DNA of 64,000 nt from Sarocladium kiliense (GCA_030734395.1 JAUZTG010000029.1:4340001-4404000), one strand, 5' to 3'; positions 22,653 through 33,589 are shown, counted from the first letter of the stretch. Made by a program: numbers and translations. The notes: generated from the sequence alone by a model not told the origin.

Positions 22653-24985
22653 CTAATGTTCTAACAGCACAGTATCAATACTCGCCCCATGGACAGAGTA
22701 AGCAGGTAGCTCCTCGAGAATCTGCTCACACACCCCATACATTTCATCTCCTGCATCGCACGATCCCTTGTACTTGGAGATCCACTCGAATGTTTCCGGC
22801 CTTGTGAAGTCGACGGCAATGGAAGATAACCGTCGTCGAATGAAGTACAGCAGCGTCAAGAGGAAGTTCAACGTCCTTGGATGCTCAGGATTAACGCAAA
22901 TCCCAAGGTCTTCAATGTAAGGCTCCAATGTTGGAGGAGAAGTGAGTACAAGGAGAAAGAACAAGGCCAACGACGGGTTATCACGTCCTAGCTCCAGGAA
23001 TTGATCTTCGCCTTCCTCGACGTAGACACCCACTTCACCGTAGTCCTCCCATGCTTCGATGAGAACTCTTAGCATATAGTCCAGATCAGGATGCCATTTC
23101 TCAATCCCAAGATGAACGTCCATGAGTGCAACAGTTGCACCCCTCTTTGCACGAAGAAGAGCGTACCACAATGGCGAAAGCCTTGAGTTCTCACTGCGAA
23201 CAAGACCGAACGGCTGTCCCGATTGGAGAGCACGACGTGCTGATCCTGACTGTGTATCGCGGATCATTACGCCGTAGTCGCCTTGGACGAGAAGGCTAAG
23301 CACGTCATGCAGGATCACGGCTTCTTCTCCTTGTTCAAGAGAGTCCGTGGAGATGTAATGTGGTCCGATACGTTCGTGTAAGTCGGTAAAAAAAGCGGTC
23401 TGATTCAGGCCGAGGTCGTGAGCGTCCTCTGCGTGGATCAACATGTAGTGTGCCGCGTAACTTGTGAATGCAGCCGATTGCTCATAGAATAGATCTGCGT
23501 AGAGCGATGATATATAGGACTCATCGTGGTATCGGATAAATTGCTCCAGCGTTGGACGAAATGCACGAAGTTCGATTTCGCAACAGGTCTTCAAGAAATC
23601 CTGAGTCTGAGCCTGAAAATCTGTGACAGTGGTGAACCCGAAGAGCCTCTGCACTTCACTTTCTTTGAGAAGGAAATCTCGTACTGATTGATGGACAAAA
23701 TAGCACTCTCCAAACCTGACTTCCACAAGGCCTTTCGAGATTCCGACCACGTAACGCTCCCAGGTACCGTCGGGGAGCGTTTCACAATCATGACGGATGT
23801 GCTCAGAGTCACGTCCTAGACCTCGTTGGATTGCCATCCATAGTTCCGCGTCGGCCATGGTGTCTTTCGCAAAGAGCAACCACCTGAAACAGACCAGCAT
23901 TGCCGGACGATCCTCTTGATAACGGTGTAAGGTATACCGGTAAAGCTGGTGCAGGTCCGAGGGGATCTCTTTGAGCTGCATCTCAATCCCATGCATTAAG
24001 CCACGGTCGTGCTCCTTGTTGAGGATACGGACGACCAATTTCGTCCACATAAAACTGCCACTGGCCTTTTCGCACAACATCGCTCTCAATTGCTTGGCTG
24101 CAGCATCGTCTCCAATATTCAACTCGAGATCGATGTAATTGATAATATCCCTTAAATGCTCTTGCTGCTGGCCCAAGTCAAGCAAGAGTGAGTCTCGGAA
24201 ATTGACATCCGGATACGGCCGGCTGGCGAAGCACACAGAGATTCGCTTGCCAATATCCCAGTTTCTCTTCACGAGGGCACGGAACACTTGAAGCATAGCC
24301 CGGACTTCGTCCTCGTCACACTCGTCGAGAGCATCAATGTAGAACACGGCTGGGCGATCGATTGGTAACTTGGCGACTGCAGCCTTGAGTATTCTGACCA
24401 GCTCAGGCACAGGCCAGCTGCTGCCGACCTTATTCGTTCCGTAAAGCTTTTGCAGCTCATCAATTGCCGGTTGTGGAAGGGTTTCAAGCAGCCACACGAG
24501 CAAGGTCCGATACATGCCCTCTGTCGATTGCTCCAGCTTAGTTCCTCGAGCATTGAAGAAGTGTGGCAGAATGAGCTCATCCGTGTTGTACATTCTTGCG
24601 TGGTCGACCATGAACTTCATGATCGTCGACTTGCCAGCCCCAGGTTTGCCCTTGATCCGAAGGAAGCCATGATGCCATTCTGTCCTCGGATTTGCTGACC
24701 ATTGAGAATACTGTGCAGTGCTAAATATCCATTCGCAAGTCCCATCTTGTGCGTCGTCGATAGTCCGTTCGCGGTGCTTGATCTGGTCGAAGGAGAGCTC
24801 TTCAGAGAGCGAGTAATGCTTCTGCGCACTAGCGCCATAGTCTGGCAGGCCAATATAGTTAATTTGGACCCATGCCTTGATAGCAGGACTGCTCTTCACT
24901 TACTATTGAATGTCTGGTTCTGAATATGGACACGGCCAGCACTTGTGCTTGACGCGCCCTGCGACACAACTGAATGGCTGGCCAT
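22653..24985 (-). CDS. NACHT NLR with N-terminal amyloid-like motif (NLR2)
   Basis: Exon 1 (24985-24904) and exon 2 (24841-22653) join over a 62-nt intron (GTAAGT donor, ATTAAC branch, CTGCCAG acceptor), giving 756 residues. Read-through would hit a stop at once, so the intron is required. Residues 17-30 read GRVHIQNQTFNNYG, the proposed signalling motif. Walker A GKPGAGKST lies at 92-100 and Walker B VFYIDALDEC at 193-202, with HFFNARG between them as in NLR1. The C-terminal half is helical with one ankyrin-like piece (SPLWYALLRAKRGATVAL) and no clear repeat array. It is paralogous to NLR1 along its whole length but lacks the NLR1 insertion. It is transcribed divergently from the PNP gene over 632 bp, so joint regulation is plausible. 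Confidence 0.87.
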
Positions 24986-25617
24986 GAACAAGGATCTACT
25001 TTACGGTGAGATTACCACTGAGAGCAGACCTGCTGACGCAAGCTCGAGGTTCAGAATTGACAAAGCAATGGTCCAGTCGACAACCGCAGGTCAATGAGCG
25101 CCATGAAGCAATGGCGGGCCAGCGCATGCGACGATGTTTCCCCGCATGCTGCAAAGCGGTGGGTGGTGGATTCTGGTGGGATCGTGACTGCAGATCAGGC
25201 GCCATGCCAGGGCCGAGAACTGGTCGATAAGGCAGAGCCTGCCGTTGGCTCAGCCGCATGCGTACATTTTCAGCGCCGAAAGAGGCGCAGCTCCAGTCGT
25301 CTCTTTCCACCGCTTGATTCGTTGGGAGACCTAAGTGCCTGCTGGGAGCCAGGTATATCTCTGCCGTGTGCTGGTCTAATCAAGCTTGATGGTGCTCCGC
25401 GTGTGATCGCTGTGCAGAGCCTCCCCACATATTGACGTGGTATATATGCCCAGCATCCTGTGATTGAGTTGATAGCCCTTCCGTTCGCTTCTATTGACAC
25501 ATACCAGTTACCGTCCGTTACGGTCCGTTTGCGAATCGAGGAGACGTCTGCGAACTGAGGTGTAAGACAATCGCTTGAAAGCTTTCTCCACAGAGAGCCT
25601 TTCCGAAAGAACCCAAC
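24986..25617. promoter_or_regulatory. Shared divergent promoter of NLR2 and the PNP gene
   Basis: This 632-bp intergenic region lies between two divergent starts. On the PNP side TATATAT occurs at 25441-25447, 171 bp before the ATG. A repeated CCGTTACGGTCCGTTT block lies near 25510. No gene is supported inside. Confidence 0.5.
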
Positions 25618-26757
25618 ATGGCTGCCGAGCATATATCAGCAAGGCCGTTTGGCGAGTACACTGTAGCCGTCATCTTCGCGATGGAATTCGAGATGAGCGC
25701 ATTTCGATATATGCTTGACGAAGACCATGACACGAACGACCTTGAAAAGGACCCTAACGACCCAAATGAGTACGTTTTGGGACGGGTTGGAGGTCATAAC
25801 GTCGTGCTGGCTTGGCTGCCAGGCGAACAAGGCAAAGGTGCGGCTGCAACGGTGTCAACGCATCTCTCTCGAACGTTCAAATCGATCCAGTGGCGTCTCC
25901 TGGTCGGCATCGGGGGCGGCGTTCCAAGTCCAAGACATGACATTCGCCTTGGCGATGTCGTGATCAGCATGCCCGAGAGACAATACAACGGTGTCGGGCA
26001 GTATGATCTGGGTCGAGAGACGGATGAAGGGTTTCAGAGGAAAGGGTTCCTCCACGGTCCCCCGGCATATCTAAGGAATGTCGCGAGCAACATGCGGTCG
26101 CTTCACCGTCTCAATGACAACAAAATCGACACCTTTGTGGAGGAGTTGTTGGCCAAGGGCTCGAGACTGAGGCGCGAGTATCAGCGGCCACCAAACGCAA
26201 GCGATGTGTTGTTTCCAGACGAAGTCCCTCACAAGTCTGGCCCGCACTCCTGCGGTGATTGTGACATGTCGAAGGCCATTGACCGTGAGCCGAGGGACGC
26301 TAATGCCCTGACGGAGATTCACTATGGCCTAATCGCCTCGGGAGACATGGTAGTGGCGAGCAATAGCAGCCGAAAGGAGAAGATAAACAGGCTCGGAGCT
26401 GATGTCATCTGCTTCGAGATGGAAGCAGCTGGGATAATGAGCGGCTATGAATGTCTGGTGGTCCGTGGCATCTCAGACTATGCTGATTCGCACAAGACCA
26501 GAAGCTGGCGTCATTATGCAGCGGCAACGGCAGCGGCTTGCGCGAAGGAGCTTCTTCTGCTGGTGCGCACCCAAGTGAAACCTGCCGAGAAGAAGTCTGA
26601 GGAACAGAAGGCTGAAGCCAAGAACCCATTATCAGGAAATAATGGCGGCGGCAGAGGTCAATCCCATGAAGATGGCAATGGTCGATATAGTGTGGGCAAA
26701 GGCATCATGGCCATCGGCGGCACCACAACTATTCGCGATATGACGTTCAACAATTGA
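25618..26757 (+). CDS. Stand-alone PNP_UDP (nucleoside phosphorylase/nucleosidase) protein with amyloid-like tail
   Basis: This is a single-exon gene of 379 residues. The PNP_UDP fold spans about 13-318: VAVIFAMEFEMSAFRYML opens it, GIGGGVPSP (97-105) binds phosphate or ribose in the family, and FEMEAAG (266-272) with RGISDYAD (283-290) form the base and ribose site. The catalytic residues look intact. After a Lys/Glu-rich linker (about 321-336) comes a Gly/Asn-rich tail that ends GGTTTIRDMTFNN (367-379). In fungal NLRs this domain usually sits N-terminal on the same polypeptide as NACHT; here it is separate. The tail matches the start of NLR2 best. Related PNP domains in bacterial defence (Detocs) act as ATP nucleosidases. 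An inducible nucleotide-cleaving effector is therefore an inference, and phosphorolysis is the alternative. Confidence 0.85.
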   Translation: MAAEHISARPFGEYTVAVIFAMEFEMSAFRYMLDEDHDTNDLEKDPNDPNEYVLGRVGGHNVVLAWLPGEQGKGAAATVSTHLSRTFKSIQWRLLVGIGGGVPSPRHDIRLGDVVISMPERQYNGVGQYDLGRETDEGFQRKGFLHGPPAYLRNVASNMRSLHRLNDNKIDTFVEELLAKGSRLRREYQRPPNASDVLFPDEVPHKSGPHSCGDCDMSKAIDREPRDANALTEIHYGLIASGDMVVASNSSRKEKINRLGADVICFEMEAAGIMSGYECLVVRGISDYADSHKTRSWRHYAAATAAACAKELLLLVRTQVKPAEKKSEEQKAEAKNPLSGNNGGGRGQSHEDGNGRYSVGKGIMAIGGTTTIRDMTFNN

Positions 26758-27067
26758 GGACCTAGAGATCAGTCCAGAAAGAGGAGAGCAAGACTGAAAC
26801 TTCTTTCAGCAATTATGTCGGGATGTCGTGAATGTCGTGAAGGTTGTTCTGTGAGGGAAGGAGGCTTCTCCCGTGTATAGCAATAGCCCCGATATATGTA
26901 TCTGCCGTGCAACTCATAGTCCCACCAAAGCTCCAACTGCTCCCAAGTAATGACGAAGCCTCCATGACAGCGTTGCACATCACCTCCCACGACCCTCAAT
27001 CCCTCCATTATGCCCCGATAGTGTATTCATTGGGCACCAATCCTACAGGCATGTCAGCCTTTCGACA
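26758..27067. other. Short intergenic region
   Basis: About 310 bp lie between the PNP stop and the Vps38-like start, on the same strand. No gene is seen. Confidence 0.5.
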
Positions 27068-28966
27068 ATGTCCACCTTCTCCGAACCTCGCCGGCCCCGT
27101 CTCCTCCCCCAGAACCGCAAACTACGCCATCTGAAGGGTCTCTCGCTGCGCAACCTCTCCTTTGCGCCTTCACGGCTACATACTGCTGACGATGCCGGAA
27201 TCATACATACGAGCCCAAGCAAGCTTGGAGTCTTGCGCGAATCGGCGACACAACTTCATGCTTCGCGATCCTCGGACAATCTACGAAGTGCAGGTAGTGC
27301 TGCTGACGCGCCACCTCGCGCAGCAACTCGACCCCAGTTGAGACCGAGGAAGAAAAGCTTGAGCTTGGCGCATGCGAACCCTTTGACAAGGCAGAAGAAA
27401 TTGGAGGCTTTGGTCGACAGTGTGGTTGCTGATGTGTTCTTCTCGCTGCACGTGCCTGGTGAAGAGGAGCCGGTGTATATCAGCGAGGTGCGCGAACGGT
27501 CAGCGGTAGGTCTGCCTTGAACTCCAACGTTGAAACCCATCACGGACTTATCACATCCGCAGAATTTCAACTTCCAGTTCTTTGAGCTGAGCGACCTGGC
27601 GAGGACAATATCTAGGTCATGTTGTCTCAGCATCCGAGTCTGGGCAAGACGCCCGAAGACCGATTCCTGGATCTACCTTGTCGACGAAGCCGTGGACCTG
27701 CGCCGACTCAACTTCATCGGCAGTCTCAACGACCGCAAATTTCCCAACAATGCCCTCATATTTCACCTCGAAGATGGGATGTACTCCCTCGACTTTCCGA
27801 ACCGCGTCTCAGAGCCAAAGCAGGCTCAGCCAACTGCCACGTCCTCATACAAGGCGCTTATGAAGCTTGCCAACCTGCAGAGTTCGATAGACGATGCGAT
27901 GGAGACGCAGCAGCGGATCATGGCGCAAATCAACGACTTGCTAGACGAACAGCCCATTGACGAGTCAGAAGTGGCAGAGGAGGAGGTTGCCCTTGCGGGA
28001 AAGCTAGTCGCAACGCAGCAACGAGCCAACAAGATGGCCCAGAAACGGCGAGACGACTTGCGCGAATCATTACGCAGCCGGAGAGCTGCCATGGCCGATG
28101 GCAGGAGAGTCAGAGCAGAGACTGAGAGTCACATTGCCGAAGATCAGAAGCAGCTAGAGACGACAAGGACAAAATCGGAGGAAACCGAGAAAGCCATTCG
28201 TGGCCAACGACGACGCATATGCTCAGAACTCTCCAACATCTTCCCTATCATGCCGATACCCAATGCACCACCCCTCTCGTTCCAAATCTGCAACATCCCC
28301 CTCCCAAACTCCGTCTACGACGCTGCAACCGCCAAAACGCTCAACGAAGACGTCCTCTCCGCCTCCCTTGGCCTCGTCGCCCTCCTCACGCACCATCTTC
28401 AGTTCTATCTCTCTCGACCGCTACCCTACCCCCTCTACCCATTCGGCTCACGATCATCGGCGAAGGATGAAATCTCACAGCTTGACGTGAAACAAGCTCC
28501 TCGTCGGGAGTTTCCCTTGTTCTTACCAAGAGGTGGTTCAACCACTGGTCAATGGCGGTTCGAATACGCTTGGTTCCTACTCAACAAAGACATCGAAGCC
28601 CTTTGCGCGTCACAAGGTCTCAAAGTTGTCGATATTCGACACTCCCTCCCAAACTTGAAATACCTCCTCTACGTCTGTAGCGCCGGGACGGAAGAAGTTC
28701 CGGAACGAAAGAAAGGCGGCGTCAGGGGTCTTTGGCTCGGTAGACTCAAGGGGAGAGGTACACTTGGGGATGATGGCACGGCAAGTCTGGATGGGAGTAG
28801 GAGGGGGAGTATGGACAGTACGGTCATGGAGAATCATAGTGAGGCGTTGAGGGATGCGTTGGTGAAGAGTGGAGGGCCGAAGAGTCCGGAGGATGGGTTC
28901 TCGATGCCGTTTGATACCAAGTTTACGTTGAGGACAAAGGGGCTGAGAGAGAATGTGGGGAAGTAG
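27068..28966 (+). CDS. UVRAG/Vps38-like subunit of PI3-kinase complex II, two exons
   Basis: Exons 27068-27505 and 27563-28966 (57-nt intron) encode 613 residues. After a basic, disordered N-terminus (1-125) comes a C2-like region with SLHVPGEEEPVYISEV and FNFQFFELSDLART. A long coiled coil (about 240-370) follows, then the conserved helical C-terminus with NEDVLSASLGLVALLTHHLQ, LPYPLYPFGSRSS and FEYAWFLLNKDIEAL. This is the UVRAG/Atg14 arrangement. The subunit scaffolds Vps34 and Vps30/Beclin for phosphatidylinositol 3-phosphate production in endosome-to-vacuole traffic. Cysteine repeats and a BATS-like end typical of Atg14 are not seen, so Vps38/UVRAG is favoured. It is convergent with the Rtc1 gene over 145 bp. 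Confidence 0.8.
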
Positions 28967-29111
28967 AGGTGAATCAAAGTCTATTATGACACACCTAAGC
29001 AAGAGGTAAACTCGTCTCCTTGCGCCTGGTGTATAAAATTGTACAAGCCTTACAGCAAAGCACATTCAAAAGCAGCGCTTCCAACCCCCAACGCCAAACC
29101 AAACCCACATC

Positions 29112-32100
29112 TCAAGTCCCTCTATCTGTCTTCGCAAACTTCACACTCTTCCTCCTCTCCCTCTCCCTCGGACTCGAACTCAAGATACCCCCTCCGCTAC
29201 TACCCCCACCACCACCCCCGAGCACCTCCCTCGCCATGCCCACCGCCCTACTCTGGGGCACCTCATTCCCATCACTCCTCACCATACTCCTCAACCTAGG
29301 ACTATTCCTCCCGCTTCCTGGTCGACTACTCGCCGGTGTAGTCGTAGCCGTGGCGTTCATCGAGGACGCTTCTGCTGCTGCAGCTACACGACTGAGTTCC
29401 TCGGAGCGGGCTGTGGTGGTTTCTCCACGGTATTTCCCTGGAAGACAGGCGTGTCCGCAACCGTCGAGGGGACAGCAGCCGTCGCTGTAGGGATCGGGAG
29501 AGGAGTTGAAGGTTGTGTGCCAGATTTGCAGGCAGGAGGCGTGGCCGCCGTGAAAGCAACCGGGACACTGCCACCAGCCGAGAAGCCAGGATTCTGTGTC
29601 GTCGTGGCCGGTTTCATCAGCTTCAGGGAGGGAGGAGGCGAGTTGCGGTTCGCGGTGACCGCAGACCGCGCACGGGGCCATTACATCGCCGCAGTTCTGG
29701 CAGGTCCACAGGGTTTCGTCATGAGCTCCTGGATCGAGCTCTTTGGGTTTGCGGCACGCGGCGCAGAAGAAGTGAACGTCGATGTTTCTCTGAGCAGGTT
29801 CGTAAATGGTTGGGTAGTTCTCGCCCCAGGTGTCCATGCCTTCGCCGGGCCAGCCTTCGACGCAGAGGTTTCGGAGGAGGGTCGCTTCGACGAAGAGCCC
29901 CATGCGCATGAGGCGGGAGTGGTGCTGGCGGAGGATGGCGCTGGCGTGGTGCGTGTCGATGATGGCTTCGGGGAGGAGGGGTTTGAGGAGAAGGACGATG
30001 GCTGAGGGTGTGAGAGCCGAGGTCTTACATTCGAATTCGAGAGCCCGCCTGATGAGAGTGTAAGGGTCGAGGGGTGTTTTCACAGGAGTGGTGGCGACCT
30101 TGGACCCTGTGGCAACGGTAGGGAAAGGATACAGAGGGTCCTCCGGCCACGCCAAGTAGTCGCTCTCAACGATGTCAGGGCTATCATCGAACCATGGCGG
30201 AGGCGTCACCTTGACTGGGCTATTTTCGCTTGAACCATGGGTAGCGGGAGTCTGTGCCTGTGGGAGGAGAACTGGAGGCATGTCTGGGGCTACAGCTCGT
30301 CGTATTGGCAGCGAACCCCGTGACATGTTGGTCTCGTCGGAAGTCGCCGTAGTCTGTGAAATCATGAACACATCTTCAGGCGAGGACTCGCTCCACGACT
30401 CTCTCCCATGCAAATCCAGCGAGCTCCTCAGACGGGACTCAAAGTCGTCGCTACCACCACCGCTACTCTTCGTCATTTCGGATGACTGCCTAGGAAGACT
30501 GGCCCTCGTCAAGCCATCCATTGGCAATGACTGCTTCGTCCCATTTGAGATAGAAAACATCTGTCCATAGCTCTCCTCAGAGTCATGCCTCGTGACTTGA
30601 CTCCTGTCCCTCCCAGACGTTCGCCTTGCTACTCCTGAGATGGCACTGGGCTGCGGCACATCAATGGCTTGCGACAAAGCGTCTGTATCATAGAAGTCAT
30701 ATCCTTCTGTGATTGAGCTCTGCGAGCGCTCACTATCTTGACTAATGAACGAGATCGGCATTGAGTCCAGCCTTCGACGAGGGCTCTCTTTTGCAAAAGG
30801 ACCTGTCTGCACAGCTTCTCCGAGACTCAAGCTCTCAGGTTCAAGAATTGGCGAAAGGCGTTTGCCGTGATGGTAAACGTGGTCCTGGTAGTCTGTGTTC
30901 TCTCCGTGATCGACTGGTCTTGCCAAGGGCGTAGCGACGTTGGAGGTACTGTCGATGTCATCCGCAGCGGATGTAGATAGAAACCTCCCGTCACCAGCTC
31001 TCGACCCCTGACGCGGCGTCTCCTCTCCATTCGCCAGTCCTCTGTGATCATAGGCATCCAGCCTTCGGCTATCGTGCAGCTTCGGGCCTTGGCTTTTGAT
31101 CATGCGCAACCGAGCAAGTCGCCACTCTTGATGGTACCTCGCTCTCGAATCTAATAAAAGCTTCATAGCAAAGGCCAACACCCGCCACGTCTGAGAAAGC
31201 CTGAACAGGCTATGCATTTCAGCAGCACAAGCAAAGCTTTCCATAATAGCAGTGACGCGCTCGACAAGAGTCTTGCTTTCCTCGCCAGGTGGTAGATCAC
31301 GGTTCAGTGTCTCCAAGTAAACGCTAGAAAGGTATCCGTAGGACTCGACGGTTTTGGCTGCCGGAACTTTGCCGGAAGCCATTGCTTGTTGGAGCTTGAA
31401 CGAGCCGGTGAACTTGACCGACTGTTCCAAGCCCATCAGCTGCTTGTTATCATCCAACGATGACGATGCTGAAGGTGGCGTCGTGCTCATCGAATGCGCT
31501 GACCTGCCGCTTGCTCTCCTCGAGTGATGCCTTTCTCTCCTCCTTGGCCCTAAGAAGCTTCCAATGGTATCTTCCTCCGAATCACTCTTGCTGATACTTA
31601 ACATGGGCCCAGTCGGACTCGTGCCGTATGAAGCAGCTCGTGACGTCGTCTCCGAATGGCTTGTAAGGTGAGGCCTACTCCTCGCCCGGGGTAATCTCTC
31701 ATCCAAAAACATGACCACATCACCCCTCGGCGAGAAGGCCATGGTTGAAGTCGACTGTCGGTCCATCACATTCGGCGCATACGCGACATCGCATTGGTTG
31801 AAAGTTCCATCCGCACCCACTGTCCACAACATATCCTGACTTTGCCATGAAAGCGCGGCTGGTGAATTGTCGAATCGCTGGATCTCCTTGTACGGCATCG
31901 TCGGTCGTGCGAGGTCCCAGATCTGCACAACAGGCACGCCGTACCCTTTACTGCCGCCATCCTCGTATGTAACAGCGACCTGCGCTGCCCGTCGGCTCTG
32001 CGCAGACGCAGACCACAGCCCGGGCCGCCAGGCTGCTGTTACGACCGGTGCCGGAGTTGAGATCGTCCATTTCGGCTTCTGCCTTTTGTCCGCTGTTGGG

Positions 32101-33008
32101 CCCAGATCCCATACATGCAACTTCGAATCTGCTCCTCCACTGATGAGATGGATTCCGTCCGGGTGCCACGCAATAGTCGTGCACGCCTTCTCATGCGCGT
32201 TGATCTTCAACATCGGTCTTCCAGACTGTCGAATATCCCACTTCAGGATCACACCTCCCTCCGTGCAGCAGGCCATTTCGTGTCCTATTCTGGGCGACCA
32301 CTGCACCTTCTTGATCGCCTCGTTGCATCGTAGTGGGTTATACCTCTGTCGAAAAGTGACATATCCTGAGCGATTCTGCCACGGCGCTGAAGTGTCGAAT
32401 ACACGGACCATGCCATCTTGGCTGCCTGACAGCAGCCAGCTCTTCAGATGAGGGTTTACATCCAGCGAGTTTACCTGCCTCGAATCCTCATGGATCTGGA
32501 TATAATCCAGCGCCTCGGACCCTCCTCCAACACTTAACCTCGCCAAATCGTACGCAAAGATGTTTCCATTTGCGCACGCTGTGAAGATCTTGGATGTACC
32601 ATGCCACTTCACATCCCTAATGTTCAACTGATCCGTCATCGCCGTAACCTTCGACCCTGTCGACGGCTGCGCAGTAATATGCGCCCTCACATCCACGCCC
32701 TCGCTGAACCGAAAGTCAAAGCTTGTAGGGTCATCAAGCACGACCGTCTTCAGCACATGCGGTCCACCGAGAACAGCTGCACGTCGATCCGCCGCGACGT
32801 CGAGGCACGCAATCGGCGCGCCAGCTGCGTAGACTGCATTTTGGGCGTTATGTGGTCGGAGGGAAGCGATCGAGGAGGCGACATGGTCAGGCCCGGAGCT
32901 GCCGTGGGCGGTGGTTGTCGCGGAAGAGGAGAGGTCGGCTGAGGAAGAGTTTGTGTGGGTGGCTTTCCCGAGGAGTTTGCGCATTATCTTGGAGTCGCGG
33001 TTGTACAT
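29112..33008 (-). CDS. RTC1: Rtc1/Sea2 (WDR24) subunit of the SEA/GATOR2 complex
   Basis: This is a single-exon gene of 1298 residues. WD40 repeats occupy about 60-430, with clear units such as HEKACTTIAWHPDG and HVWDLGP. A long disordered, Ser-rich middle contains a helical segment near 530-640. The C-terminus (about 1080-1190) carries a zinc-ribbon/RING pair with CAACRKP, CQNCGD, CAVCGH, CPGCFHGGHASC and CCPLDGCGHAC. That order is the Rtc1/WDR24 architecture. The complex sits on the vacuole and activates TORC1 by opposing SEACIT/GATOR1 in response to amino acids. A polybasic, Gly/Ser-rich tail follows the zinc domain. An internal ATG (32984) is a possible alternative start. Confidence 0.88.
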   Translation of the reverse strand: MYNRDSKIMRKLLGKATHTNSSSADLSSSATTTAHGSSGPDHVASSIASLRPHNAQNAVYAAGAPIACLDVAADRRAAVLGGPHVLKTVVLDDPTSFDFRFSEGVDVRAHITAQPSTGSKVTAMTDQLNIRDVKWHGTSKIFTACANGNIFAYDLARLSVGGGSEALDYIQIHEDSRQVNSLDVNPHLKSWLLSGSQDGMVRVFDTSAPWQNRSGYVTFRQRYNPLRCNEAIKKVQWSPRIGHEMACCTEGGVILKWDIRQSGRPMLKINAHEKACTTIAWHPDGIHLISGGADSKLHVWDLGPTADKRQKPKWTISTPAPVVTAAWRPGLWSASAQSRRAAQVAVTYEDGGSKGYGVPVVQIWDLARPTMPYKEIQRFDNSPAALSWQSQDMLWTVGADGTFNQCDVAYAPNVMDRQSTSTMAFSPRGDVVMFLDERLPRARSRPHLTSHSETTSRAASYGTSPTGPMLSISKSDSEEDTIGSFLGPRRRERHHSRRASGRSAHSMSTTPPSASSSLDDNKQLMGLEQSVKFTGSFKLQQAMASGKVPAAKTVESYGYLSSVYLETLNRDLPPGEESKTLVERVTAIMESFACAAEMHSLFRLSQTWRVLAFAMKLLLDSRARYHQEWRLARLRMIKSQGPKLHDSRRLDAYDHRGLANGEETPRQGSRAGDGRFLSTSAADDIDSTSNVATPLARPVDHGENTDYQDHVYHHGKRLSPILEPESLSLGEAVQTGPFAKESPRRRLDSMPISFISQDSERSQSSITEGYDFYDTDALSQAIDVPQPSAISGVARRTSGRDRSQVTRHDSEESYGQMFSISNGTKQSLPMDGLTRASLPRQSSEMTKSSGGGSDDFESRLRSSLDLHGRESWSESSPEDVFMISQTTATSDETNMSRGSLPIRRAVAPDMPPVLLPQAQTPATHGSSENSPVKVTPPPWFDDSPDIVESDYLAWPEDPLYPFPTVATGSKVATTPVKTPLDPYTLIRRALEFECKTSALTPSAIVLLLKPLLPEAIIDTHHASAILRQHHSRLMRMGLFVEATLLRNLCVEGWPGEGMDTWGENYPTIYEPAQRNIDVHFFCAACRKPKELDPGAHDETLWTCQNCGDVMAPCAVCGHREPQLASSLPEADETGHDDTESWLLGWWQCPGCFHGGHASCLQIWHTTFNSSPDPYSDGCCPLDGCGHACLPGKYRGETTTARSEELSRVAAAAEASSMNATATTTPASSRPGSGRNSPRLRSMVRSDGNEVPQSRAVGMAREVLGGGGGGSSGGGILSSSPRERERRKSVKFAKTDRGT

Positions 33009-33589
33009 GTTCGTGGTGAAGAGTGGCGCGGTCGCTGGGTGGGAGGATGGAGAGGCGAGCGGCCAAGGCGCGGCGCCATCGGAGGCGAGGTGGATGTGTC
33101 GCGAGGGGGTGAGTGCGTCTGTGCCAGTCTCAGTAGGTAGATGCGGTGTCGGGAGCTGAGGACGATGGAGATGGGTGAGTGAGGCGAGGAAAGGGTTGCT
33201 GGGTTGGAGAAGGAGGATTGGTGCTAGGAGTAGCAGTGAGGCAGCTCTGTACCTGAGATCTAAGACATGTGACGGGTGGTGACGCTTGGCCCGCAGCAGC
33301 CCTGCCTGGTGGCTGCGACAGTCTGCTGACTACATGATGCAAGAATAAGAAGATTGCATCCGTTCTATTTCTTTTAAAAAAAGGTGAAAGGATGTCATCG
33401 ATCGCAAAATATAAAGAAGAGAGTGTCCCTGTATGATAGTGTACACTATATATATTGTATGCGATTCCTCCAGCCAAAATGCCATGCGCCTAAACACCTT
33501 ACACAATGCCAATGCCAATGCACGAAAGGCTGCACCATCGCAGCATGTTTATGACTTCAAATCAAATGCCTTTCCAGCTTGAAACCCCT
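33009..33589. other. Rtc1 promoter region
   Basis: About 580 bp lie between the Rtc1 start and the Ero1 stop. It includes an A-rich stretch near 33370-33390 and TATATATATTGTATGC-like sequence near 33450. No gene is supported. Confidence 0.5.

Noticed and set aside
22019..24899. Non-ATG starts of the two NACHT frames (TTG at 22019, GTG at 24899)
   Set aside because: Each gene has a short upstream ATG exon with in-frame GT-AG splicing and a branch site, so non-ATG starts are unnecessary.
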